Shown: positions 41,036 through 49,134, numbered from the stretch's first letter. The stretch is 64,000 bases of DNA from Diaphorobacter ruginosibacter (GCF_014395975.1 NZ_CP060714.1:3348001-3412000), one strand, 5' to 3'. Program-made: numbers and translations. Notes: a model not told the origin generated them from the letters alone.

Positions 41036-42277
41036 ATGCCCCTTGCAGATACCTTTGTCCGGCAGGTCAAGCCCAGCGGCAAGTCTGCGGGCGACTCCTA
41101 TGCAGATGGTGGTGGCATGTATCTGCTGGTGAAGCCTTCTGGCAAATACTGGCGAATGGACTATCGATTCGCTGGGAAGCGCAAAACACTGGCGCTGGGC
41201 GTCTACCCCGCTGTCACACTCGCCAAGGCCCGCCAGCGACGAGAAGAAGCCCGGGCGCTGCTGGCAGACGAGATTGACCCCGGCGTAGTCAAGCAAGCCC
41301 AGAAAGTGGCACTGACGGTATCCGCCGAAAACACCTATGAAGCTATCGCACGCGAGTTCCACGGCATCAAAAGAAGCGGCTGGAGCGACACCTACGCGGA
41401 AAAGTGGATAGGCCGCATGGAGAAGGATTTATTCCCACCACTTGGCCGCATGAAGCTACAAGACATCACCGCGCCAATGCTGCTGACCTATCTGCGCAAG
41501 GTGGAAAAACGAGGTGCAAAGGAAACCGCTCACACGCTGCGCCAGACTGCTGGACAGGTCTTCCGCTACGGCATCCAGACCGGACGATGCACCATAAACC
41601 CCGTGAACGATCTGGCAGGTGCTCTGGAGCCGTTGACGGTCAAACACATGGCCGCTGTCCTAGACCCAATACAAGCTGGGCAACTGGTGCGGGCCTTCGA
41701 CGCCTACGCCGGCCAGCCGAGCACCACAGCAGCGCTGCAACTGTCCGCCCTACTCTTTCAGCGGCCTGGCAACATTCGGCAAATGGAGTGGGCCTGGGTC
41801 AACCTGGACGAGGCCATGCTGACCATTCCATCCATGAGCATGAAGCGCACGAAAACCCAGAAGCTCAACGGCAGGCCACACTTTGTGCCGCTCGCACCGC
41901 AGGCCGTGGCGATCTTCAAGGATTTACAGCCATTCACAGGACACGGTAAATACGTGTTCCCGAGCCTACGCACTGGCGAGCGCCCGATGAGCGAAAACAC
42001 GGTGAATGCAGCGCTGCGGCGAATGGGATTTACTGGTGACGAGATGACCGCACACGGCTTTCGGGCGATGGCACGAACGCTCATGGTCGAACGCTTACCC
42101 GGTATCGATGCTGACGTGATCGAGGCCCAGCTCGCACATGGGAAATCCGGCCCGCTTGGCGCCGCCTATGACCGAGCTGCGTACATGGTCCAGCGGCGCA
42201 AGATGATGGTTGAGTGGGCCGACTACCTCGACAGACTCAAGCAAGGTGGCGAAGTCACACAACTAAAGTCCGCATAA
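41036..42277 (+). CDS. int: P4-type tyrosine integrase
   Basis: The enzyme recombines the element with the tRNA-Arg site. The 413-residue protein has the N-terminal arm-binding DUF4102 domain (LADTFVRQVKPSGKSAGDSY, GKRKTLALGVYPAVTLAKAR), a SAM-like core-binding domain (about 100-190) and a catalytic domain. Likely catalytic residues are Arg248 (RPGNIRQMEW), His340 and Arg343 (HGFR), His368 (LAHGKSG) and Tyr378 (AAYDRAAY). A GAGG box precedes the ATG. It is 105 bases from attL, the normal position, and reads into the element. Confidence 0.95.
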   Translation: MPLADTFVRQVKPSGKSAGDSYADGGGMYLLVKPSGKYWRMDYRFAGKRKTLALGVYPAVTLAKARQRREEARALLADEIDPGVVKQAQKVALTVSAENTYEAIAREFHGIKRSGWSDTYAEKWIGRMEKDLFPPLGRMKLQDITAPMLLTYLRKVEKRGAKETAHTLRQTAGQVFRYGIQTGRCTINPVNDLAGALEPLTVKHMAAVLDPIQAGQLVRAFDAYAGQPSTTAALQLSALLFQRPGNIRQMEWAWVNLDEAMLTIPSMSMKRTKTQKLNGRPHFVPLAPQAVAIFKDLQPFTGHGKYVFPSLRTGERPMSENTVNAALRRMGFTGDEMTAHGFRAMARTLMVERLPGIDADVIEAQLAHGKSGPLGAAYDRAAYMVQRRKMMVEWADYLDRLKQGGEVTQLKSA

Positions 42278-42442
42278 CTGCTCGACTCGCTGAACGATGC
42301 GAAGAGCGAAACCAACTCAGACGGCCTCATCGCATATGTTTACGATGAGGACGATTAGCTGTACGACCTCTTTGGCAAGTTGTTCGGCGTCATCACGGCC
42401 GACAACGTCAAGACGCAGCGGACAATTGGTAATATTTTGTAA
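42278..42442 (+). pseudogene. Possible decayed coding remnant after the integrase
   Basis: The frame of the integrase continues past its stop with protein-like sequence (LLDSLNDAKSETNSDGLIAY, then after one TAG LYDLFGKLFGVITADNVKTQ) up to a second stop at 42440. Composition looks coding, but there is no start and I do not recognise it. It may be the remains of a small gene or the tail of a longer integrase. Confidence 0.3.
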
Positions 42443-42901
42443 ATTTAAAAGTTAGTTATCGCTACCAATACAGTTCTCGCCTATGGCCGTCTTGAATCTC
42501 CTTGAGTACTCCCGAGTACTGTAGAGTACTAAAAGCTCCATTTAGATCCATGTGAATTTCATCGGTTTTGCGGAAGTTTTTGGGGAAACGATTTCGAGCC
42601 AGTTGTGTATCCGCTCACGGAGTGTTGGATACTTAGTCCATCGAGTGACACGTTCATCCGATACAGGCCAGATCCACAAAGAACAAACCCCCTAAACCGG
42701 GGTGCGGCTTAAGGGGTCTGGGGTGCACCGGAAAAACCGATGCGAGTGCTTAAGTTTCTCAGGCCAAAGCAATCGAATCGTACACCGGTCAAGGCAAGCC
42801 GTGTACTGATCATGCGTCCAGCGTGTGCGCTACATGCACTTTCTTGACCTGTTTTGTGGCTCCGGTGCGTTTGTTTTTCATACTGTGGAAATTAAGCACC
42901 T
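42443..42901. other. Intergenic control region between int and alpA
   Basis: This 459-base, locally AT-rich region holds three GAGTACT heptamers spaced exactly 10 bases apart (42504-42530) and a hairpin-forming stretch at 42686-42716 (arms CCCCCTAA and TTAAGGGG). It should contain the promoter of the alpA-primase operon. I see no protein gene. Confidence 0.5.
42504..42530 (+). promoter_or_regulatory. Three GAGTACT heptamers at 10-bp intervals (candidate operator)
   Basis: GAGTACT occurs at 42504, 42514 and 42524, so all copies lie on one face of the helix. The six-base AGTACT part is palindromic. It sits in the control region upstream of alpA and related sequence (GAGTACC) occurs near attL. 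A phage or element regulator is the likely ligand. Confidence 0.5.
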
Positions 42902-43099
42902 ATGGCCAGCACTACTTCTCAAACGCTTCTGCGTCTGCGCGACGTTCTCCAACGTGTTCCGGTCAGCCGTGCCACCTGGTGGGCTGGCGTTAAGTCCGGT
43001 AAGTTTCCGGCCTCTGTGAAGCTGGGGCCGCGCACCACCTGCTGGCGCAGCGCAGACATCGACAAACTCATCGCCAATCTCGCTTCTGACTCGAAGTAA
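42902..43099 (+). CDS. alpA: AlpA-family transcriptional regulator
   Basis: AlpA proteins activate excision or replication genes in P4-like satellites and phage-inducible islands. The 65-residue protein (MASTTSQTLLRLRDVLQRVP) has the MerR-like winged helix of the family: LLRLRDVLQRVPVSRATWWAGVKSGKFPASVKLGPRTTCWRSADIDKLI. It is the first gene of the rightward operon and ends 9 bases before the next ATG. Confidence 0.9.
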   Translation: MASTTSQTLLRLRDVLQRVPVSRATWWAGVKSGKFPASVKLGPRTTCWRSADIDKLIANLASDSK

Positions 43100-43108
43100 G
43101 GAGGCTGC

Positions 43109-43639
43109 ATGAGCTGCGTCGAATTTGCACAAAAGCGCCAAGAGCGCACTGACGAAACCGACGAAAGTCGGTACACTGGTGCCAAGCCTAGCGGCCCGGT
43201 GCTTGAAAACACCACATCAACAGCGTTTGCGACCCCCAACGATATGCGGGGTTTTGTCATGCCCAAAATTTCGGGAATGGTGCGCTTCGTCGCGCCGTCC
43301 CAGATGTTTACGGGCGAGATGGGCCTACCCGCGAGGATGGCCGCACGGCTGTTGACGTGTTTTCAACATCTCGTCCACCCGTCATGCTTGAAAACGTGCC
43401 GAGTGGGTTTCTTGAGTCCAACAGGAACCAAGCCCATGTCCGTCATCACCCAGCGCACCTTCGCGCCTACACCGTCCAAGCAGGACGCAATCCCAGCATC
43501 CAATCTGCACGCCGTGCTCGCTGCCTTCAATGCCGCGAATCTGGCATCCAGCTACATCGAGCGCGGTAACTTCGCCGCAGCTCGTCGCAAGCTGACGCAA
43601 GCACTCTCCGCAATCAACACATTGCAAGCGGAGGCATAA
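43109..43639 (+). CDS. Leader ORF, Ash/Icd-like, overlapping a candidate antisense RNA
   Basis: The frame starts after a perfect AAGGAGG box and encodes 176 residues. The first part (MSCVEFAQKRQERTDETDES) and the middle (MVRFVAPSQMFTGEMGLPAR, SCLKTCRVGFLSPTGTKPM) resemble the Ash/Icd-like ORFs read through the immunity region of P4-like elements. The last 67 residues (from an internal ATG at 43436 with an AGGA box) form a regular helical protein and may be the main product. The sequence between carries the complementary segments described for the antisense RNA, so the codons there are constrained by RNA structure. Function of the protein is unknown. Confidence 0.5.
   Translation: MSCVEFAQKRQERTDETDESRYTGAKPSGPVLENTTSTAFATPNDMRGFVMPKISGMVRFVAPSQMFTGEMGLPARMAARLLTCFQHLVHPSCLKTCRVGFLSPTGTKPMSVITQRTFAPTPSKQDAIPASNLHAVLAAFNAANLASSYIERGNFAAARRKLTQALSAINTLQAEA
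43310..43382 (+). ncRNA. Candidate P4 CI / C4-type antisense immunity RNA
   Basis: A 73-base segment is closed by a stem between 43310-43321 (ACGGG CGAGATG) and 43367-43382 (CATCTCG then CCCGT). Just inside the 3' arm, 43346-43366 is complementary to an upstream leader segment (43203-43225): GTGTTTTCAA pairs with TTGAAAACAC and CTGTTGA with TCAACAG. TGCTTGAAAAC recurs downstream at 43385-43395. This seqA-seqB-seqC layout with a closed small RNA is that of the P4 CI and P1 C4 RNAs, which block expression of the downstream operon. It lies between alpA and the primase gene, as in P4. Processing is not shown by the sequence. Confidence 0.6.
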
Positions 43640-43643
43640 ACCC

Positions 43644-44066
43644 ATGAGCACCAAGAAAAACGCTGCCCGCGTGGCAGTGCAGGCGGAGCCTTGCCAAAAA
43701 CAGCCTGACCTACCCAGCGCCGACCAGGCCATGCTAACTGCCGTTGCCCATGTACAGCACACCCTAGAGCACTTGATACGGGCGCGCCTCGACGATAAGG
43801 AATGGGATGACAAGGACGTGGATGTGGACTTCACCGTGGATCTAGCGCTGGCACACATTCGTCTGCTGCGTGCAGACCTACCGCTGGACCGCAGCACTTT
43901 CGAGAACCGATGGTTCATGGCTGGCGCCGCTGTCAATCTGGGCGCACAGACATTCAGCCGCCGTGACTCTCTGTACTACCGCAGGTTGACCACTACACAG
44001 CGCCAGTTTGAGGTGCTTGTGCAAATGGTCGAGTTCGTGGATGAGGAGGTGCGCTATGGGGTTTGA
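43644..44066 (+). CDS. Hypothetical protein of the satellite operon
   Basis: The 140-residue protein starts at an ATG with a GGAGG box nine bases upstream. It is helical and acidic in the middle (LDDKEWDDKDVDVDFTVDLALAHI), with a basic, aromatic C-terminal part (RRDSLYYRRLTTTQRQFEVL). I do not recognise it. Its stop overlaps a TTG that can start the primase, so translation is probably coupled. Confidence 0.65.
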   Translation: MSTKKNAARVAVQAEPCQKQPDLPSADQAMLTAVAHVQHTLEHLIRARLDDKEWDDKDVDVDFTVDLALAHIRLLRADLPLDRSTFENRWFMAGAAVNLGAQTFSRRDSLYYRRLTTTQRQFEVLVQMVEFVDEEVRYGV

Positions 44067-45031
44067 ACGCGACCTACTACGAAAGCCTGAGACTGACCTT
44101 CCGCGAGCGCAAAGGCAAGTGGCGCACTGCTGCTTGTACCTACCACCAAGGCAGCGATTCCATGCGGATCAACCTGCACAGCGGGGGCGGCAGCATGACC
44201 TATGAAATCCCGTGGCATGAACTGGAGCCCGGCGATCATCGGATCTGCTGCCCAGCGTGCGGCACCAAGCCCCGCAAGAAGGATATGGGCGTGACGATCC
44301 TCTCGCCCGAACACGGCATTGCGCACTGCTTCAAATGCGGCCTGATCGTCAGCAAGCGCGACGAGCGCGAGCTTTCCGATACCGAGCGCAAGACCCACAA
44401 GCGCCGCATGGATGCCCTGCGCAAGCAGCACGACGCCGAGCAGCGCGAGAGGCAGGCGCTGGCCGCGGCGGAAGCCGCACAGCGCTGGCTTGCATCGGAT
44501 CCGGTTATGGATCACTCCTACCTCACAGCCAAGAGCGTGAAGGCCCACGGTCTGCGTGTTCATGGTGGTCTACTGTTGGTGCCGCTGCGCGACTCCAATG
44601 GCGTGCTTCACAGCCTGCAAACCATCGACCGCATTGGCCACAAGCGCTTTCTTTCCGGTGGCCGCGTGAAGGGTTGCTATCACTCGATTGGCAGGCCATC
44701 TGGCCGGATCGTGATCGCAGAGGGGTATGCCACTGGTGCCACCGTGCATGAGGACACAGGCCACGCGGTGGCGATCGCCTTCAACTCGGGCAACTTGCTG
44801 CCGGTCGCCAAAGCCCTGCGCGCCAAGTATCCGTGCACCGATCTCTACGTGGCCGCTGATGACGATTGGATGACCGAAGGTAACCCCGGCATGACTGCGG
44901 CAACGGAAGCCGCTCGCGCTGTCGGTGGGCTGCTGGCCGTGCCTGACTTCACAGACCTGCAACGTGGCCCCAAGGACACGGATTTCAACGATCTGCGCCG
45001 CCTGATTCGAGAAAAGGAGGCATCGCAATGA
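44063..45031 (+). CDS. Zinc-finger/toprim primase-like protein
   Basis: The protein primes replication of the element. It has a zinc ribbon (CCPACG ... CFKCG) near the N-terminus, a charged linker rich in Arg/Gln/Glu, and a toprim domain with IVIAEGYATGATVHE (the acidic Glu) and LYVAADDDW (the DxD pair), followed by a conserved DFNDL motif. From the TTG at 44063 it has 322 residues; an ATG at 44162 would give a shorter form beginning just before the zinc ribbon. Its stop overlaps the helicase start (ATGA). Phage and satellite primases of this type normally work with the adjacent RepA-like helicase. Confidence 0.85.
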   Translation: MNATYYESLRLTFRERKGKWRTAACTYHQGSDSMRINLHSGGGSMTYEIPWHELEPGDHRICCPACGTKPRKKDMGVTILSPEHGIAHCFKCGLIVSKRDERELSDTERKTHKRRMDALRKQHDAEQRERQALAAAEAAQRWLASDPVMDHSYLTAKSVKAHGLRVHGGLLLVPLRDSNGVLHSLQTIDRIGHKRFLSGGRVKGCYHSIGRPSGRIVIAEGYATGATVHEDTGHAVAIAFNSGNLLPVAKALRAKYPCTDLYVAADDDWMTEGNPGMTAATEAARAVGGLLAVPDFTDLQRGPKDTDFNDLRRLIREKEASQ

Positions 45032-46293
45032 ATGCCATTACTGAAGCCTTTGAGATTGCTGAGCATGTGCCCATGGATCGTGTGGTGCTGGTGAGCGGTG
45101 CGGACTTGACGCCCCAACCGGTGGCCTGGCTCTGGAGGTACTGGCTCGCGCTCAAGAAGCTGCACATTCTTGCCGGTGCACCTGGTCAAGGCAAGACGAC
45201 GATTGCATTGGCCATGGCTGCCACGGTGACAGTTGGCGGGCGCTGGCCTGATGGTGAGCGCTGCGCGCAAGGCAACATCCTCATCTGGAGCGGTGAAGAC
45301 GACCCCGCCGATACGCTGCTGCCTCGACTGCTGGCGGCTGGGGCTGATCGCTCGCGTTGCCACTTCGTCAAGGGCGCTATGCGTGATGGCGTGGTGGTGC
45401 CCTTCGATCCCGCTCGAGACCTGCAGCAGTTGCGTGAGGCCATCGATGCAATTGGTGGTGTTCGCCTGCTGGTGGTGGATCCGGTGGTGTCTGCCGTGAC
45501 TGGTGACAGCCACAAGAACACCGAAGTGCGCCGGGCGCTGCAACCGCTGGTTGACCTGGCCGATGCCTGCGATTGCGCGGTGCTGGGTATCACCCACTTC
45601 TCCAAAGGCGGGCAAGGTACAGACCCGGCTCAGCGCGTGGTGGGAAGTGTGGCATTCACTGCCGTGGCTCGCATCGTGCTGGTCGCCGCCAAGGTCAAGA
45701 GCGAGGTTGACGGCCAGGACTGCCGCATTCTGGCCCGCAGCAAATCCAATATCGGCCCCGACGATGGAGGGTTTGAGTACCACCTTGAGCAGCGCGAGCC
45801 GATTCCCGGCATTCAGGCCTCTTGCATTGCTTGGGGAAAGGCCGTCCAAGGTACTGCGCGTGACCTGCTGACCGACCCCGATGAAGAGATGGAAGAAGTC
45901 TCTGCGGGTAAGACGGATTTGCCCATGCTCATGTGGGCCGAACTCAAGGATGGTTGCCGCCAGAGCAAACAGGTCGAAGCTGCGATTGTCGGCATGGGGT
46001 ACAGCAAAAAGCAGATCCGCACTGTGCGCGAAAAAATGGGAATCAAACCTCGAAAAGGTGGGTTGGATGGGGGCTGGTACTGGTCGCTTCCCGATGACTT
46101 CATGCCAAAGATGGAATGGATTTCTGCAGTGGGCGAAGGCGAAGATGCCCTCGAAGATGCCCAAGGTGCCCAACTTTCAAAACAGGGCATCTTGGGCACC
46201 TTCGGGGCATCTTCGGACGGAAATGAGCAACTTGCCGATCAATGCGCGGTTGGCAATGCCCCGCTTGCCGCCAGATCTAAGGAGATGTTTTGA
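45028..46293 (+). CDS. RepA-like AAA (AAA_25) replicative helicase
   Basis: RepA-type hexameric ATPases unwind DNA at plasmid and phage origins. The 421-residue protein has Walker A GAPGQGKTT (50-58), a Walker B-like LLVVDPV, the TGDSHKNTEVRRALQPL motif and ITHFSKGG. The C-terminal quarter has a winged-helix-like segment (KQVEAAIVGMGYSKKQIRTVREKMG) and ends in a low-complexity tail whose DNA forms a long inverted repeat. It overlaps the primase gene by four bases and the next gene by one base (TGATG). Confidence 0.9.
   Translation: MNAITEAFEIAEHVPMDRVVLVSGADLTPQPVAWLWRYWLALKKLHILAGAPGQGKTTIALAMAATVTVGGRWPDGERCAQGNILIWSGEDDPADTLLPRLLAAGADRSRCHFVKGAMRDGVVVPFDPARDLQQLREAIDAIGGVRLLVVDPVVSAVTGDSHKNTEVRRALQPLVDLADACDCAVLGITHFSKGGQGTDPAQRVVGSVAFTAVARIVLVAAKVKSEVDGQDCRILARSKSNIGPDDGGFEYHLEQREPIPGIQASCIAWGKAVQGTARDLLTDPDEEMEEVSAGKTDLPMLMWAELKDGCRQSKQVEAAIVGMGYSKKQIRTVREKMGIKPRKGGLDGGWYWSLPDDFMPKMEWISAVGEGEDALEDAQGAQLSKQGILGTFGASSDGNEQLADQCAVGNAPLAARSKEMF
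46140..46216 (+). repeat. Long imperfect inverted repeat in the 3' end of the helicase gene
   Basis: The left arm (46140-46172) has CGAAGATGCCC twice followed by AAGGTGCCC. The right arm (46184-46216) is its near-complement, with GGGCATC, TTGGGCACC and GGGGCATCTTCGG. The stem is about 30 bp around an eleven-base loop. Units of about 9 bases repeat within each arm, as iterons do. It encodes a poorly conserved linker, so selection may act on the DNA. Confidence 0.65.
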
Positions 46294-46634
46294 TGAGCGC
46301 CGAAGCAATCCTGGCCGATCTGCTGGCCCATGGAATCGAGCCAGAAGTCACCGAAGACGGCGCGCACCTCACAGTGCCTGCTGGAGTGCTCACACCCGAC
46401 CAGCGCGTCGCCATCCGGGACAACAAAGCCGCGTTGATCCTCTGCATTCAGGAGTCGGCCCGCACCACAGCCGAGCTGCTGGACGCCGCCATGCGTGCAT
46501 GCGACCACCACAACGACAGTCCGCAGGCCCGAGAGGAAATGCGCCGGCAATGCCTGGAGATACCCCCGTTTCAGCGGGCTGATCTGGCCAATCACTTCAA
46601 GAGTCAATATCCGAGCAGGAACCACAAACCATGA
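46293..46634 (+). CDS. Small protein with TubC-like N-terminal docking domain
   Basis: The 113-residue protein starts at an ATG with an AAGGAG box eight bases upstream. The first 50 residues (AEAILADLLAHGIEPEVTED ... LTPDQRVAIRDNKAALILCI) match the TubC N-terminal docking-domain pattern, a dimer-forming module also found alone next to replication genes of phages and plasmids. The rest is charged and helical. It overlaps the helicase stop by one base and the next start by four, so all are one operon. Its role is not known. Confidence 0.65.
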   Translation: MSAEAILADLLAHGIEPEVTEDGAHLTVPAGVLTPDQRVAIRDNKAALILCIQESARTTAELLDAAMRACDHHNDSPQAREEMRRQCLEIPPFQRADLANHFKSQYPSRNHKP

Positions 46635-46843
46635 CAGAGCGAGCAATTTCCCAATTCATGCGCAAACAGGCTGTTGCATTCGAGCTGGGCGTGAGCCGCC
46701 ACACGCTGACACGCATGCTCAAACGCGATCCATCGTTCCCGCGTTTCTTCGAGATCACGCCTGGAATCACTGTGATTGCGCGTGCCGACTTTGATCGCTG
46801 GCTTCTCGAAAAGCGCCTGAAGTCACTGCCTGCACCAGCCTGA
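46631..46843 (+). CDS. Small AlpA/excisionase-like HTH protein
   Basis: The 70-residue protein has a single HTH (QAVAFELGVSRHTLTRMLKRDPSFPRFFEI) followed by a short wing (ADFDRWLLEKRLKSL), the arrangement of excisionase and AlpA-like proteins. It could serve as recombination directionality factor or a late regulator of the capsid gene, which starts 98 bases on. It overlaps the preceding gene by four bases. Confidence 0.7.
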   Translation: MTERAISQFMRKQAVAFELGVSRHTLTRMLKRDPSFPRFFEITPGITVIARADFDRWLLEKRLKSLPAPA

Positions 46844-46941
46844 TACCACCTGATGTATGTATGCACCCGGTTGCCGCGTTGCGGCGCTATGGTGCACCAA
46901 GAGAAGATACAGGCACCTTAACTTTGGTATTGAATTTCACC

Positions 46942-48198
46942 ATGTCTGAACTCGCAAAACTGCGCCACGAATATGACCAGAAGGTCGCTCAGGTCAATGC
47001 ACTGATGGAGCAACACCCCGGAAAAATGCCCGTCGATATCGCAAACCGAGTCGATCAAATGATCTCTGAAGCAGAGCGCATTGCCGGAAAGATCGAGCAC
47101 GAGAACGAGCAGAATCAGCGTGCCGGCAACGAACACGCGGCATGCGCACTGAGCGGCAGTGGCTGGAAAAACAGCGACGGTACGCCACTGAAGGCTCTGC
47201 ACTCTGCTGCCGACATTCGCAGCCACTACGCGGCCAAGAATCGCATTCACGGTAGCGGTGGCGCCCCGTTCGCACTCGATGACTTCGTGCGCGGTGTGGC
47301 GGGAATGAACAGCAGCGAAGCAGTCCGCGCCGCCCTGTCTACGGGCACCGATACCGCAGGCGGATTTGCACTCCCATCCGTCGTGATGCCGAGCATTTTG
47401 GAAGCTCTGGTGCCTGCATCGTCAGTGCTGAGCGCTGGGGCTGGAATCGTGCCTTTGGACTCTGGTGCGAAGATGTTCACCACCGTGGCTATGGACACCA
47501 TCCCCAAAGCTGCATGGCGACTCGAATCGGGCAACGTGGCGAACTCGGAACCTACGTTCCGCGCCGTGCAATCGATGCCGAAGTCACTGGCATTTATGTT
47601 CAAGATTTCTCGCGAGCTGCTGGCCGATGCGCCGAATCTCTCTCAGGCGCTGACCACTGCAATTGCACAAGCCTTTGCTGTTGAGTTGGATCGCACTGCC
47701 TTGCGTGGTAGCGGCACAAACCCCGAGCCGCTTGGCATCTCCAACACCGCAGGCGTAGCATCGATCACCAATGGTGCGAATGGTGCTTCACTGGCAGGCT
47801 ATGGCAACTTCTTCACGGCCATTCAAAGCATCCTGCAAGCCAATGCGCCACATCCCACCGCAGCCATCATGAGCCCTCGCTCGCTGGTGAAGCTCGGCGG
47901 CCTGGTGGACACTACAGGCCAGCCATTGCGCAAGCCAGACATGATCGAGAAGTTGGCCCTGCTCAGCACCACCGCGATCCCCAATGATCTGACGGTAGGC
48001 ACTGGCACTGACTGTTCCGAGATCTATGTGGGTGACTTCAGCAAGGTGAACTTCATGATGCGTGAGCAAATCAGCATTCAGCTCGCTAAGGAGCTGTTTG
48101 CCGGGACTGGTGAAGTCGGCTTCATCTGCCATGTCCGTGCAGACATCGCAATCAGCTATCCGAAAGCGCTGGCCGTCATCACAGGCGTGAAGGCCTAA
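46942..48198 (+). CDS. HK97-fold phage major capsid protein
   Basis: From the ATG at 46942 the 418-residue protein has an N-terminal coiled-coil scaffold-like part (MSELAKLRHEYDQKVAQVNA ... RIAGKIEHENEQNQR), then the HK97-type capsid core starting near RAALSTGTDTAGGFALPSVV. The core contains RLESGNVANSEPTF, FKISRELLADAPNL, GSGTNPEPLGI and the C-terminal VGDFSKVNFMMREQISIQL. A full-length capsid is predicted, with N-terminal delta-like domain. No protease, portal or scaffold gene is beside it. It is transcribed away from the replication operon and ends at a strong terminator. Confidence 0.92.
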   Translation: MSELAKLRHEYDQKVAQVNALMEQHPGKMPVDIANRVDQMISEAERIAGKIEHENEQNQRAGNEHAACALSGSGWKNSDGTPLKALHSAADIRSHYAAKNRIHGSGGAPFALDDFVRGVAGMNSSEAVRAALSTGTDTAGGFALPSVVMPSILEALVPASSVLSAGAGIVPLDSGAKMFTTVAMDTIPKAAWRLESGNVANSEPTFRAVQSMPKSLAFMFKISRELLADAPNLSQALTTAIAQAFAVELDRTALRGSGTNPEPLGISNTAGVASITNGANGASLAGYGNFFTAIQSILQANAPHPTAAIMSPRSLVKLGGLVDTTGQPLRKPDMIEKLALLSTTAIPNDLTVGTGTDCSEIYVGDFSKVNFMMREQISIQLAKELFAGTGEVGFICHVRADIAISYPKALAVITGVKA

Positions 48199-48286
48199 AC
48201 ATTGGCCGTTACTCGGCGAGTGGGCCTGAGCGAGTAAACCCCGAGAGCAAGCAGTAGCACCTACCTTTGCTACGTGGCAGGCATAG

Positions 48287-48319
48287 ACCCCGCATGGTTC
48301 TCCCAGCGGGGTTTTCATT
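48287..48319 (+). terminator. Intrinsic terminator after the capsid gene
   Basis: ACCCCGC pairs with GCGGGGT around a twelve-base loop, followed by TTTCATTT, about 90 bases after the capsid stop codon. Confidence 0.75.
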
Positions 48320-48372
48320 TGTGGCGGCAATTGCGCAGGTCAAATCAGGAGTCGGTGTGTCAGAATGCGCAT

Positions 48373-49074
48373 ATGACTCAACTGATTCATAACTGTCCGC
48401 GATGCGGTGCTAAACAGATAACGTTTGATGCTTTGAATGTCGCAAATATCAATACAAAAGCGTTAACGACTACTGTCGGTGAAGTTTTCTCTATCTGTCG
48501 TCACTGTCGCAAATCCACAGTTTTTATCTGCGCATCACTCCATCCAATGGACGTGAAAACGTTTCGAAATCTTTTTGGTGAGGGAATTGCTAGAACAGCC
48601 AATGATGCTGTTTCAGTTAGGGGGTTTGTCTCCCCTCGTGATCTTTCCGCATCTTCAGAACCTCCTGAGCATGTCCCTGACGACATTGCTAAGATATTTA
48701 AAGAGGGGGCTGTTTGTGAGTCGCTCAGGTGCTTCAATGCGGCTGGAACAATGTTTAGGCTTTGTCTTGATATGGCCACATCTAATATTTTGCCGGCGCA
48801 AGATGTTGATGGCTTGAATAGCAAAATTCGCCGATCTCTTGGGCTGCGCGTCAACTGGCTACTAAAGACAAACCGTCTTGACCCCGTTCTTGAAGAGCTT
48901 TCACTTTGCATTCGTGAGGATGGAAATGATGGAGCGCATCAGGGGCTGCTGAGTGAAATAGATGCGGCTGACATAAGGGATTTCACATATGAGTTGCTCC
49001 AGCGGATGTACACGCATCCTGAAAGACTGAAGCTGGCGGCAGTTCGCCGAGATGCTCGCAGACAGTCTGTTTGA
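48373..49074 (+). CDS. Zinc-ribbon plus DUF4145 (HEPN-like) protein, candidate defence gene
   Basis: The 233-residue protein (ATG at 48373) has a zinc ribbon (NCPRCGAKQITF ... CRHCRKS) and a helical DUF4145 region (GAVCESLRCFNAAGTMFRLCLDMATS ... IREDGNDGAHQGLL). DUF4145 belongs to the HEPN-like group that occurs in restriction and phage-defence proteins. The DNA is clearly more AT-rich than its neighbours, a sign of separate origin. It has its own terminator, so it is a cargo gene of the element rather than a structural one. A defence role is inference. Confidence 0.7.
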   Translation: MTQLIHNCPRCGAKQITFDALNVANINTKALTTTVGEVFSICRHCRKSTVFICASLHPMDVKTFRNLFGEGIARTANDAVSVRGFVSPRDLSASSEPPEHVPDDIAKIFKEGAVCESLRCFNAAGTMFRLCLDMATSNILPAQDVDGLNSKIRRSLGLRVNWLLKTNRLDPVLEELSLCIREDGNDGAHQGLLSEIDAADIRDFTYELLQRMYTHPERLKLAAVRRDARRQSV

Positions 49075-49096
49075 CTGAGGCCGCAACTAGGGTGGC

Positions 49097-49134
49097 AAGG
49101 CTCCGATCAGAGATGGTCGGGGCCTTTTGTTTTT
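49097..49134 (+). terminator. Intrinsic terminator after the DUF4145 gene
   Basis: AAGGCTCCGA pairs along its whole length with TCGGGGCCTT (one G-T pair) across ten bases, followed by TTGTTTTT. Confidence 0.8.
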
